A DNA stretch of 64,000 bases, from assembly GCA_963701325.1 (NCBI GenBank), contig OY969604.1:3286001-3350000 (forward strand). The letters are read 5' to 3'. The notes beneath the pieces are model-generated. The model worked only from the letters and a program-made list of their open reading frames with translations, had not been told where the DNA came from and did not search any database. This DNA is from Bog-756 sp963701325 (GTDB lineage: Bacteria; Actinomycetota; Acidimicrobiia; Acidimicrobiales; RAAP-2). The position numbers and the translations under genes were made by a program. Shown piece by piece: positions 16,667 through 25,184 of this stretch. Each line of letters starts with the position of its first letter. Within the stretch, counting starts at the first letter, position 1.

Positions 16667-18616
16667 TCAGCCTGGAGCGCCCAGCGCCGCCAAGCGAGCG
16701 GGGACGTGCAGCCAGATGGTGGCCCCGCCCGACCGGGTGGGTGGGCCGATGGCCGTGGTCACCGCGGTGACGACCCGCTCCGGGTGGCGTCCCACCGGCA
16801 GGGCGATGACCTCGTCGACCTGATGGGCGAGGAGGAACTCCCGCAGATCGGCCGTGAGCGAGCTGGTCGCGAGGAGGCGTTGCTGCGCGGGGGTCGGAGA
16901 TCCGTAGAAGGAGACGTCGAAGAGTGCCTGGACCGAGGCCGGGGCGAGCGGGGTCGGGTCCGGGACACCATCGGTGCGCTTGGGTGGCATCCACCCGTAG
17001 CCTCCGATGAGGCGGAACCGCAGTCCGGCCACCGCTTGATCGAGGAGGATGTCGTCGACCTGCTCGGCGAACGGGTAGCTCGTGACGGGCCGGCCGTGGA
17101 TGAACTTCGGCACAGCTCCGGGGTATGGGTAGACGAGCGCCACGCTTCCATTGGGGAGTGACCGGACCGCCGATGAGGTGAAGTACGGGGTCACCGGCGC
17201 CGCCGAGGAGGGCCGGGTACTGCTCGGCACCATCGGGAGTGCCACGACCACGACCGCCGCGCCGAGCATTCCGACCAGGGCGGCAGTCCGCCAGCCCGAC
17301 GCCGCCTGCACCGGCCGTCGCCCGACTCGGTAGACCTCGTCGAGTCCTTGGGCGAGCACGCCCGCACCGAAGAGCACCGTGAACAGCGAGAACCGGGCGG
17401 CCACCAACCCGCTCACGATGGGCAGATGGGCGATCACGACGAATGGGAGGGGGATCCCCGTGTCGGTGCCGTGCACCTGGAGTGTGCTGCCGAGCGAGAG
17501 CACGAAGGCGCAGCCGGTCATGACAGCGGAGAACCGCACGATCGGGCGGCGCCACAGCCAGATCGTCGTCGCCACCACCGCGACGACGAACGGGATCCCG
17601 AGATACATGGGTGCGGCCGCGAAGTACTGGTCGAACTGGGTCCACACCGAGTTCACCGGCGCCAGCCACTGCTCGGGGCCCGGCACGAACGGACCGAGGA
17701 GGTCTCCTTGCCCCCCGGGCTGTTTCAAGACGCCGTTGATTCCTGCGGTCCCGAAGAACCCGAAGAGCACCGGGTAGGCCACCAACGCGCAGGTGACGAG
17801 AAACCAGGAGATCGCGGCTGGCCTGAGGTACGACCAGTGGAGCGGCGCATGGGCACGACAGGTGAGCGCCGCGACGGCACAGGCGAGGAGGACCATCACC
17901 ATCGTGCTGGCCGCGATCTCCGAGGAGACCAGGTACTGGACACCGATGACGACTCCCAGCAGCGCGCCCGCACGGATGGGACGCCACCGCTGACGGACCA
18001 GGATCTCGTGCAGCAGGAGGAAGACCACCGGGGGGAGCGGGACGACGATGAGGAACAGGTAGCCGATGGCGTTGAATGTCGCGAACGCGGAGAACCCGTA
18101 GAGGAGGCCACCCGCAAAGGCCGCCGGCCACCAGGTGACCCATCGTCGCAGGACCAGACACATCGAGGTTGCCGACGCGAACAGCGCCAGTCGGAGGAGG
18201 AGGTTCCAGGTCTCCACCGCCCCGAAGATGGCGGTCAGCGGCGACGCGAGGATGCCGACAGCGAGCATCGAGGTGTTGACACCGAGATTGATCCCGACCG
18301 GGTAGTTCATCCACTGGCTGTAGAACGGATTGTGTCCATGGGCGATCGCGAAGCGTGCCCACTCGAGGAACCAGATCTGCTGCACCTGGTCCGGGGTGTG
18401 CACCCCGGCCATCTGGCTGGAGCCCAGTGAGGACGTCAGCCCGAACGCGGCGAAGGCGAGCAGGAGGTAGAGGGCGCCGCAGAGCGCCCCCGGCCCCCAC
18501 CGCCGGATACCGGCGGGGCCACCATCGGGATGGGCGAGGGGGCCGGAGCCCGCCACGGGTCGTTCCCCGTCGGCCGCCGAGGCGTCCTGGGGTGGATCGC
18601 TGGTCGCGGTGGCCAT
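16667..18616 (-). CDS. Large polytopic membrane protein, GT-C glycosyltransferase-like
   Basis: The 649-residue protein has about eleven hydrophobic segments starting at LCGALYLLLAFAAFGL, a first periplasmic loop containing QQIWFLEWARFAIAHGHNPFYSQWMNYPVGIN, and a soluble C-terminal domain (about residues 495-649). The topology and acidic/aromatic first loop fit GT-C-type polyprenyl-phosphate-sugar transferases or the related YfhO-like proteins. I do not see an Asp-Asp or Asp-Glu signature strong enough to be sure. ATG at 18616 is preceded by GGGAGGTGA; the 61 codons of open frame before it are rejected. It may decorate the cell wall or exopolymers. Confidence 0.75.
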   Translation of the reverse strand: MATATSDPPQDASAADGERPVAGSGPLAHPDGGPAGIRRWGPGALCGALYLLLAFAAFGLTSSLGSSQMAGVHTPDQVQQIWFLEWARFAIAHGHNPFYSQWMNYPVGINLGVNTSMLAVGILASPLTAIFGAVETWNLLLRLALFASATSMCLVLRRWVTWWPAAFAGGLLYGFSAFATFNAIGYLFLIVVPLPPVVFLLLHEILVRQRWRPIRAGALLGVVIGVQYLVSSEIAASTMVMVLLACAVAALTCRAHAPLHWSYLRPAAISWFLVTCALVAYPVLFGFFGTAGINGVLKQPGGQGDLLGPFVPGPEQWLAPVNSVWTQFDQYFAAAPMYLGIPFVVAVVATTIWLWRRPIVRFSAVMTGCAFVLSLGSTLQVHGTDTGIPLPFVVIAHLPIVSGLVAARFSLFTVLFGAGVLAQGLDEVYRVGRRPVQAASGWRTAALVGMLGAAVVVVALPMVPSSTRPSSAAPVTPYFTSSAVRSLPNGSVALVYPYPGAVPKFIHGRPVTSYPFAEQVDDILLDQAVAGLRFRLIGGYGWMPPKRTDGVPDPTPLAPASVQALFDVSFYGSPTPAQQRLLATSSLTADLREFLLAHQVDEVIALPVGRHPERVVTAVTTAIGPPTRSGGATIWLHVPARLAALGAPG

Positions 18617-18792
18617 GGCTGTCACCTCCCTCCCCGAGGCGACGATCGGTCGCCGTTGCTGGCAATGGTGCAGTTCGTCCTCGAGGGGGACGATACCGAA
18701 CCCGTGGGACCCGACGACACCGCGAACCGATTCGGCGTTCACAGCGTCAGTATCGGTATGGGCACGAGGTGGCGACGACCGTCGGGGGAGGC

Positions 18793-19350
18793 ATGGCACG
18801 CATGACCGGGCGTGACGAGACCGTGGAGCTCGAGCGGTGGCTCGAGGAGGGGTACGCCACCTCGTTCCGCACCGCCTGCCTGATTCTCGGCAACCGGTCC
18901 GACGCCGAGGAGGCCGTCCAGGAGGCCTACCTGAGGGCCTGGCGGTTCCGGGCCTCGCTGGCTGCGGGTGCCGACGCCCGACCCTGGCTCTACCGGGTGG
19001 TCGTGAACACCTGCAATTCGAAGCTGCGCGAGGAGATCCCCCATCGGGACCGGCGATCCGGGGCGGACGCGCTAGACGACCTGGCGTCCGGTGACGACCG
19101 CCTCGGGCAGAGCGTCGTCTCGCAGGACATCCGCCACACGCTCGCCGACCTCCCCGTCCACCTCCGGGTGGTCATCGTGCTGCGCTACTTCGCCGATCTG
19201 AGCGAGCGGGAGATCGCCACAGCGATCGGCCGGCGACCGGGAACGGTCAAGTCCCGCCTGCACGAGGCAAGACGGCTGCTTGCCGACCATCCCGCGCTCG
19301 CTCAGGAGTCCGCTCCCGAAACCACGATCGACTCGGAGGTGCTGCGATGA
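18793..19350 (+). CDS. ECF-type RNA polymerase sigma factor
   Basis: The 185-residue protein has region 2 (YATSFRTACLILGNRSDAEEAVQEAYLRAWRFRASLAAGADARPWLYRVVVNTC, with the DAEEAVQEAYLRAWR -10 recognition helix) and region 4 (LPVHLRVVIVLRYFADLSEREIATAIGRRPGTVKSRLHEARRLL, helix-turn-helix). No region 1 or 3 exists, as in the ECF group. The ATG at 18793 has a GGGGGAGGC site. It overlaps the downstream DUF4349 gene by the tetramer ATGA, so a regulatory partnership with that membrane protein is probable. Such pairs sense envelope or redox stress and recruit polymerase to a small regulon, usually including their own promoter. The promoter signature was not resolved. Confidence 0.93.
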   Translation: MARMTGRDETVELERWLEEGYATSFRTACLILGNRSDAEEAVQEAYLRAWRFRASLAAGADARPWLYRVVVNTCNSKLREEIPHRDRRSGADALDDLASGDDRLGQSVVSQDIRHTLADLPVHLRVVIVLRYFADLSEREIATAIGRRPGTVKSRLHEARRLLADHPALAQESAPETTIDSEVLR

Positions 19351-20501
19351 CCATGCTCGACGACGAGCGGCTGCGGGCTTCCCTGCGCGATGCTGCCGCC
19401 GGCGTCGATCTCCCCACCGACGGACCCGAGCGCATCCTCGAGGCGGCCCGGGCCGGGACCGCACGCAACCGGTCGAGCGCGCTGTCGTCCCTCCCGCGTC
19501 CCTCGATGCCACGCGGTGTGCGCGGGCGGGTGGCCCTGGTCGCCGCGGCGCTGGTCGCGGTGGTCGGCGGGGTCGCACTGGTCGATTCCACAGGCGGGTC
19601 CCCGCACGTCCAGACGGCGAGTGGACCCGCGGCCGTCCTGCCGTCACCCCACAACGGGGTTTCGGAGGCACCTCCGGTCGCCGGGGAGCGACTGGGCGGC
19701 GGCAGCACCGCCCAGGGATCCGCCGGCCCAGCGATCTCCGGATCGTCCGGGTCGGGGTCGGCGACGGTGACGCCGGTTACCTCCCCGCCGCCGCTCCCGA
19801 GCGGCGTGGTCGGGCAGTCGCCCAAGGTCGAGACGACCGGGTCGGTGAACCTGTCGATCTCCTCTGGATCCCTCAACACGGTGGTGTCCCACCTGACCGA
19901 TCTCACGACCGGTGTCGGGGGATTCGTCGCCCGCTCGCAGCTGCAGGTGGGTGCACCCGGCGTCGGCTCCTCCTACGGACAGCTGGTCCTCCAGGTCCCC
20001 CAGGCGCAGTTCGGAGCGCTGCTCGACCAGGTTCAGAAGGCGGCCAAGGTCACGTCGGTCTCCTCGACCTCGACCGACGTCACCGGTCAGTACGTGGACC
20101 TCCAGGCGAGGATCACCGCGCTCGAGGCGAGTCGCCAGCAGTACCTGACCATCCTCGCCCAGGCCACCTCGATCAGCGACATTCTCAGCGTGCAGAGCCA
20201 GCTCGACACCATCCAGAGCCAGATCGAGGAGCTGCAGGGACAGCTCAACCTGCTCGACAGCCAGACGACGTACGCAACACTCACCGTCTCGCTCTCCGAG
20301 TCCGGGAAGCCCCTGCCCCCGCCACCCGGGCCACGCTCGGGACTCAGTGCGGCCTGGAGCTCCGCGGTCGGCGGGTTCGTGACCGGGGTCGAGTGGCTCA
20401 TCCGCATCGCCGGACGCACGCTCTTCGTCCTCCTGGTCGCGCTCGCGCTCGTCCTGCTTGGTCGCCTGGGCTGGCGGGAATACCGGCGGCGCACGCTCTA
20501 G
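19347..20501 (+). CDS. DUF4349 membrane protein, likely anti-sigma partner
   Basis: A 384-residue protein whose short N-terminal cytosolic region (MLDDERLRASLRDAAAGVDLP ... ERILEAARA) could grip the sigma factor. A first membrane helix is RVALVAAALVAVVGGVALV. A Ser/Pro/Gly linker precedes an extracellular DUF4349 domain (VETTGSVNLSISSGSLNTVVSHLTDLTTGVGGFVARSQ) with an extended coiled coil ARITALEASRQQYLTILAQATSISDILSVQSQLDTIQSQIEELQGQL. A C-terminal helix (TLFVLLVALALVLLGRLGW) completes it. There is no His-x3-Cys-x2-Cys zinc motif, so it is not a ZAS-type anti-sigma. Coupling by ATGA to the ECF gene is the reason for the anti-sigma proposal; a direct role has not been shown here. Confidence 0.85.
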   Translation: MTMLDDERLRASLRDAAAGVDLPTDGPERILEAARAGTARNRSSALSSLPRPSMPRGVRGRVALVAAALVAVVGGVALVDSTGGSPHVQTASGPAAVLPSPHNGVSEAPPVAGERLGGGSTAQGSAGPAISGSSGSGSATVTPVTSPPPLPSGVVGQSPKVETTGSVNLSISSGSLNTVVSHLTDLTTGVGGFVARSQLQVGAPGVGSSYGQLVLQVPQAQFGALLDQVQKAAKVTSVSSTSTDVTGQYVDLQARITALEASRQQYLTILAQATSISDILSVQSQLDTIQSQIEELQGQLNLLDSQTTYATLTVSLSESGKPLPPPPGPRSGLSAAWSSAVGGFVTGVEWLIRIAGRTLFVLLVALALVLLGRLGWREYRRRTL

Positions 20502-20608
20502 CCCAGAAGGCCCTGGTCAGCGGCACGCCGGTCCGCGGACGACCTGTTCTCCCGTCCGTCAGGGCGACCGCTTGTGCGCGGCACGGATTCCGGTCAATTG
20601 TGTAGGGA

Positions 20609-21541
20609 ATGAGCGTCAACCCCTACATCGTCCTCGGCAGCGCAGTCGTCGGATTCCTGGTCGGGCTCACCGGCGCCGGCGGAGGTGCCTTGATGACGCC
20701 GATGCTCATCCTGCTCTTCGGCATCAAGCCGTCGGCTGCCATCTCGAGCGACCTGGTGGCGGCCGTGGTCATGCGGCCGGTCGGCGCAGCAGTCCACCTG
20801 AGCAAGAAGACCGTGAACCTCGCCTTGGTCGGCTGGATGGTCCTCGGCTCGGTCCCGATGGCCTTCCTCGGCGCCTACCTGCTCCACCTCATGGGCCATT
20901 CGGCCAGCGCCGAAAACAACATCGAGAAGGCCCTCGGGGCGGCGCTGCTGGTCGGAGCGGCGGCCATGGTGCTCCGCTACGTGCTCGACCGCAGGAGCGG
21001 CACGCGGCGCCGTGCCATCGTGCACGACCTGGTGGTCCGGCCGATCCCATCGGTGCTGATCGGGATGACCGGTGGACTGATCGTCGGGATGACGTCGGTG
21101 GGCTCCGGCTCGCTCATGATCGTGCTGCTGCTGTTCGTCTACCCGATGCTCGGGGCCAACCAGCTGGTCGGCACCGACCTCACCCAGGCGGTCCCCCTGA
21201 CCCTGGCCGCCGCCCTCGGGGCCCTGGCGTTCGGGCACGTCGAGTTCGCGGTGACCACCTCGATCATCATCGGCAGCGTGCCGGCGGTCCTGGTCGGGGC
21301 GTTCTTCTCGTCGCGCGCGCCCGACAAGTACATCCGACCGGCCATCACCTTCGTGATCTTCGCCTCCGGCCTCAAGTATGTGGGGGTGGAGACCACGGCT
21401 CTCGGGTGGATCCTGTGTGTCGTGCTGTTCGGGGCGGCCGCGGTCTGGCTGGCCTACCTCCGACCGTGGGAGAAGGACGTGCTGCCCCTCGGAGCGCTCC
21501 CCGGCGATCCCGAGCCCGACGAGGTCGTGCACCAGGAGTGA
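20609..21541 (+). CDS. TauE/SafE-family permease
   Basis: The 310-residue protein has the two-repeat layout of sulfite/organosulfonate exporters. Each repeat opens with a glycine-rich helix: VVGFLVGLTGAGGGALMTPMLILLFG near the N-terminus and IGMTGGLIVGMTSVGSGSLMIVLLLFVYPML in the second half. About eight hydrophobic helices are present. Family members move small anions such as sulfite, sulfoacetate or carboxylates across the cytoplasmic membrane, most often as exporters or importers with a proton. No adjacent sulfonate-degradation gene fixes the substrate. It is the last gene of the plus-strand run and is convergent with the beta-lactamase-like gene. Confidence 0.9.
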   Translation: MSVNPYIVLGSAVVGFLVGLTGAGGGALMTPMLILLFGIKPSAAISSDLVAAVVMRPVGAAVHLSKKTVNLALVGWMVLGSVPMAFLGAYLLHLMGHSASAENNIEKALGAALLVGAAAMVLRYVLDRRSGTRRRAIVHDLVVRPIPSVLIGMTGGLIVGMTSVGSGSLMIVLLLFVYPMLGANQLVGTDLTQAVPLTLAAALGALAFGHVEFAVTTSIIIGSVPAVLVGAFFSSRAPDKYIRPAITFVIFASGLKYVGVETTALGWILCVVLFGAAAVWLAYLRPWEKDVLPLGALPGDPEPDEVVHQE

Positions 21542-21553
21542 GTCCGAACGCAG

Positions 21554-22687
21554 TCAGAGGGATGCATAGACGGCGTCGATGAGTGACCGGTTGCGGCTGC
21601 TCTGCCATCGGGGGATCACGTGGTTCATCGCGTAGCCGAACGCGACTCCCGACACCGGGTCGGCAAAGCCGACCGCGCCACCGGTACCGAAGTGACCGAA
21701 GCTGCCCGGGTTGGGTCCGAACCGGCGGTTGGGCGCGGTGGGCTTGAACCCGAGCCCGAACGTCACCTCCTCACCGAGCACCGGACAGAAACCCACGGAC
21801 TGGGGTCGGACCGCCTCGGCCAGGAGTCCCGGGGAGAGGAGCCGGCCGGGCTCGAGCAGGGCCGCGTAGAACCGAGCGATCCCAGTCGCCGTGGCATGGC
21901 CGTTGGTCGACGGCACCTGCGCCCCCCGCCAGGCAGCAGTGTTCACGACGCCCAGCGACGAGTAGCCGGGCGGGTTCACGTAGCCGAGGTTCACCATCCG
22001 CTGATCGTCGCTGAGGTCGCCCGAGAGGATGTCCTGCACACCGTCGCCGGATCCCCAGAGCACATCCGCGCACCGCGCCTGCTCGTCGACCGGCACCCCG
22101 AAGAAGATCTCGGCGCGGAGTGGTTCGACGACCCTGCGCAGGCGGGCGCCCGGGAGCTCCCCGGTCGTCCGGTGCACGAGCTCGCCGATCAGGTGGCCGT
22201 ATGTGTTGGTGTGGTAGGCGTGCCGGGTCCCCGGTTGCCACCACGCGTCGGTGGCGGCCAACACTGAGGTCATCCGTTCCCAGTGCCAGAGGTCGTCGTT
22301 GCTGAGGGGCTCGCGGATGGCGGGCACGCCGGCCCGGTGACAGAGGGCGTGGCGGACGGTGGCCGACTGCTTCCCTCCTGCAGCGAACTCCGGCCAGACC
22401 GAGGCCACCCGGTCGTCCAGGTCGACGAGGCCCTGATCGACGGACTGCAGCGCGAGCAGCGCGACCACCGCCTTCCCGACCGAGTAGACGTCGACAAGGG
22501 TGTCCGGCTCCCAGGGCCGTGTCCTCGCCGCGTCGACCCACCCTCCGACGAGCTCGACCACCGGCGTCCCACCGAGCAGGACGGTGACCGCGCCGCCGAC
22601 TTCTCCGCGGTCCGCAAAGTTGGACGCGAACGCATCGCGTACCGCGGCGAACCGCTCGCCACAGCTCCCGGTGATCGGCACCTCCAC
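21554..22687 (-). CDS. Serine beta-lactamase-fold hydrolase (class C/EstB-like)
   Basis: The 377-residue cytosolic protein shows the three penicillin-binding motifs: Ser-x-x-Lys as DVYSVGK (Ser about 69), Tyr-x-Asn within YHTNTYG, and the third box in the form HFGTGG near the C-terminus (compare HTGG or KTG). The Trp-Glu-Pro-Asp-Thr-Leu and DLDDRVASVWPEF segments are typical of EstB-type esterases and related hydrolases, more than of true beta-lactamases. There is no signal peptide, which also argues for an esterase. I start at GTG 22687; the frame upstream is antisense to the SDR gene. Substrate unknown. Confidence 0.88.
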   Translation of the reverse strand: MEVPITGSCGERFAAVRDAFASNFADRGEVGGAVTVLLGGTPVVELVGGWVDAARTRPWEPDTLVDVYSVGKAVVALLALQSVDQGLVDLDDRVASVWPEFAAGGKQSATVRHALCHRAGVPAIREPLSNDDLWHWERMTSVLAATDAWWQPGTRHAYHTNTYGHLIGELVHRTTGELPGARLRRVVEPLRAEIFFGVPVDEQARCADVLWGSGDGVQDILSGDLSDDQRMVNLGYVNPPGYSSLGVVNTAAWRGAQVPSTNGHATATGIARFYAALLEPGRLLSPGLLAEAVRPQSVGFCPVLGEEVTFGLGFKPTAPNRRFGPNPGSFGHFGTGGAVGFADPVSGVAFGYAMNHVIPRWQSSRNRSLIDAVYASL

Positions 22688-22774
22688 GGTCGCAGTCTCG
22701 CGCCGGGGACGGCCGTGACAGGACTGCCGGGACGAGGGACCGCACCCGGTCGCCAGGCGTCCTACAGTGCGGCG

Positions 22775-23530
22775 ATGCCCATGGACCGGTTCAGTGGACG
22801 AACGGCGCTCGTGACCGGCGGTGCCTCGGGCATCGGCCGGGCCACCGTCCTGCGATTGGCCGCCGAGGGGGCCGACGTGGTCGCCGTCGACGTCAACGGT
22901 GGGCCGTTGGCCGAGGTGGCGGCTGAAGCCGAGGAGCTCGACGGATCGGTCACCGCGCAGGTCGGTGACGTGTCGACGGAGGAAGGCGTGCAGTCGCTGG
23001 TGGCCTCGGCGGTCCAGACGCTCGGATCGCTCGACGTCGTGGCCAACGTGGCCGGGATCCTCTCTTTCGGCCACTCGCACGATCTCGCGTTGGAGGAGTG
23101 GAACCGGATCCTGGCGGTGAACCTGACCGGCACCTTCCTCGTGTGCCGCGAGTCATTGCCCCACCTGCTCGCCTCGAAGGGCTGCATCGTCAATCTGGCG
23201 TCGACCGCGGCGCACGCCGGCCAGCCCTGGGCCCTCGCCTACTCGGCTTCCAAAGGCGGGATCCTGGCCCTCACCCGTGAGCTGGCCGTCGAGTATGCGG
23301 CAGCCGGGATCCGAGCCAACACGATCAGTCCTGGAGCCATCGACACCCCGATCACCGGGGCCTTCCAACTCCCGGAGGGCGCCGACATCAAGCTCATCCG
23401 CCGGGTGACGCCGCTCGGACCCTTTGGCACGCCCGACGGCATCGCCGCGGCCATCGCCTATGTCGCCTCCGACGAGGCCTCCCACATGAACGGCGCCGAC
23501 ATCCGGATCGACGGGGCCACGCTGTCCTGA
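22775..23530 (+). CDS. Short-chain dehydrogenase/reductase (SDR)
   Basis: A 251-residue classical SDR. It has the TGGASGIG cofactor loop near residue 14, an Asp (VVAVDVNGG) after the second strand that suggests NAD over NADP, NVAGIL (NNAG-like), the catalytic Ser in VNLASTAAH, and YSASK with catalytic Tyr and Lys. The C-terminal substrate loop starts PGAIDTPI. It oxidises an alcohol or reduces a ketone; the actual substrate is not evident. It starts at ATG 22775, or six nt later at a second Met. It is monocistronic, divergent from the hydrolase gene and convergent with the SnoaL-like gene. Confidence 0.93.
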   Translation: MPMDRFSGRTALVTGGASGIGRATVLRLAAEGADVVAVDVNGGPLAEVAAEAEELDGSVTAQVGDVSTEEGVQSLVASAVQTLGSLDVVANVAGILSFGHSHDLALEEWNRILAVNLTGTFLVCRESLPHLLASKGCIVNLASTAAHAGQPWALAYSASKGGILALTRELAVEYAAAGIRANTISPGAIDTPITGAFQLPEGADIKLIRRVTPLGPFGTPDGIAAAIAYVASDEASHMNGADIRIDGATLS

Positions 23531-23552
23531 CCGGCAGGGTTGCGGTGGCTGC

Positions 23553-24044
23553 TCACCCCAGGGTCGAACGCCCGTCGGTCGCCCACCAGTCGGCGGTCAA
23601 CTTGAGGCCGGCAATCGAAGCCCGGGGCACCAGTTCCTCGTAGGTGCGCCGGTAGCCGGTGTGGGCGATGAGCCAGGTGTCGTCCCGCTTCACGTAGTCG
23701 TCGGTGTAGAACGCGGCCCCCTGCACCGCGATCCCGATGTCGGTGAGGATGACCGTGTCCTCGAGGGCCCACACCCCGGTGGCCGAGTCGGGGCCGGTGA
23801 GGTCGATCTCCGGGTGGTGGCAGCGGTGGCTGCTCAGCATGGTGGTGGCCCCCATCGATGTGCGGAGGAACTCCATGATGGCGTCGCGGCCCTCGAACTC
23901 GTAGAGCCCGCCGCCGTACCGCGCGGTGACCTCGGGGACGAAGCACCCTTCGATCTCGTCCCAGAGCTTCTGGTCCAGACAGCGGAGGTACCGGTACTTG
24001 AGTCGCTTGATCAGTTCGATCTCGACGAGGTCCTCGGGGGTCAT
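23553..24044 (-). CDS. SnoaL/NTF2-like protein, tail of a minus-strand operon
   Basis: The 163-residue protein MTPEDLVEIELIKRLKYRYLRCLDQKLWDEIEGCFVPEVTARYGGG is a SnoaL_4-type NTF2-fold protein with the usual Arg-Tyr-x-x-x-Asp motif (KYRYLRCLD), a GRDAIMEFLRTSMG turn and a terminal strand WLIAHTGYRRTYEEL. Proteins like this sit in actinobacterial clusters for steroid, bile acid or aromatic catabolism and can act as dehydratases or isomerases. Here it follows the DapB-like gene by 63 bp on the same strand and probably belongs to that operon with the SDR upstream. Confidence 0.85.
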   Translation of the reverse strand: MTPEDLVEIELIKRLKYRYLRCLDQKLWDEIEGCFVPEVTARYGGGLYEFEGRDAIMEFLRTSMGATTMLSSHRCHHPEIDLTGPDSATGVWALEDTVILTDIGIAVQGAAFYTDDYVKRDDTWLIAHTGYRRTYEELVPRASIAGLKLTADWWATDGRSTLG

Positions 24045-24107
24045 GGTCGCTCCTGGATTTGGCGGTTCGGTGGGTCGTGTCCGTTCGTGCCCGACGGGCC
24101 GGTTCGG

Positions 24108-25184
24108 TCAGCGGATCGTACCGACCCCGGGGATGAGCGGCAGATCGAGGGCGGTGACCCACCCCGGGGGGCGTGCGTTGAGGTAGGGGACCGCGTTGAG
24201 GGCGCGCAGGCCGGTGGCGAGACAGCCCGCCGCCGCGGCGTCCCGGCCGGAGCCGTCGGTGAACCGGAAGGCGGTCTCCTGGGTGATCGACGGCGTGCCG
24301 TCGATCACCACCCGGTAGACGTCCTGCTGGTTCCCCCGGGGCCAGTCAGGTGCGGCGTCGGCGCCGCACCGGTTGACGTGCTCGAGGCAGATCCGGGGCT
24401 CGCCGTGGACCAGCCCGTTGATGGTGAAGCGGATGGCCGCCACCTCGCCGGGCTGGATGATCCCCTTGGCCGTGGCGATCGGGCTGTCGGTGACCCACTT
24501 CTCCCAGGTGCTGGTGATCTCGTCGAGCTCCACGCTCACCGCGTGGGCGATCATCGGGATGGTCCCACCCCAGGACATAGCCAGGATGTCGGTGTGCTCG
24601 AGGAGCGGGATGTACTCGGGCGGCCGCCCGATCCCCATCTCCTCCTCGTAGTCGCCCTCGTAGTTGGCGTAGTCGAGGATCTCGAGGGCGCGGACCTGGC
24701 GGACCTCGCTGCAGAGGCCCATCAGGGTCATCGGGAAGAGATCGTTGGCGAAGCCAGGGTCGATCCCGGTGGTGAAGCAGGACGCGCCGCCGGACTCACA
24801 CGCCTTGGTGATCGGTTCGATCCAACTCGGCGGGTTGAGCGACATGAACGGCCACACCCAGGGGGTCATGGCCGTCGAGGACACGTCGACGCCGGCGCGC
24901 AGGAAGGCGCCGATGTCACGGATGTTGTCCTCGGCTTTGGCTGCGGTCGGCCCGTAGTGCACGAGGGCGTCGGGCCGAAGCGCGATGAGCGACTCCACGT
25001 CGTCGGTGGCGGCGATCCCGATCGGGCCCATCCCGCAGATCTCTCCGGCGTCGCGTCCGACCTTCTCCGGATCGGAGACCCCGACCCCGACCAGTTCGAA
25101 GGCGGGGTGGCGCATCACCTCGGGAATCACCATCCTGCCCACGAACCCGGTTCCCCAGACCACGACCCGTTTGGCCGCACTCAT
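24108..25184 (-). CDS. DapB-like / 2,4-diaminopentanoate-dehydrogenase-like oxidoreductase
   Basis: The 358-residue protein opens with a Rossmann fold, VVVWGTGFVGRMVIPEVMRHPAFELVGVGVSDPEKVGRDAGEICG, and has HYGPTAAK and the DVSSTAM turn typical of the dihydrodipicolinate reductase N-terminal family. The C-terminal domain lacks the DapB tetrahydrodipicolinate motif, and the whole length matches the actinobacterial relatives often annotated diacylglycerol kinase or dihydrodipicolinate reductase. These likely reduce a substrate with NAD(P)H in amino acid or lipid-like catabolism. ATG 25184 overlaps the upstream SDR stop by ATGA, giving a coupled pair. Confidence 0.82.
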   Translation of the reverse strand: MSAAKRVVVWGTGFVGRMVIPEVMRHPAFELVGVGVSDPEKVGRDAGEICGMGPIGIAATDDVESLIALRPDALVHYGPTAAKAEDNIRDIGAFLRAGVDVSSTAMTPWVWPFMSLNPPSWIEPITKACESGGASCFTTGIDPGFANDLFPMTLMGLCSEVRQVRALEILDYANYEGDYEEEMGIGRPPEYIPLLEHTDILAMSWGGTIPMIAHAVSVELDEITSTWEKWVTDSPIATAKGIIQPGEVAAIRFTINGLVHGEPRICLEHVNRCGADAAPDWPRGNQQDVYRVVIDGTPSITQETAFRFTDGSGRDAAAAGCLATGLRALNAVPYLNARPPGWVTALDLPLIPGVGTIR

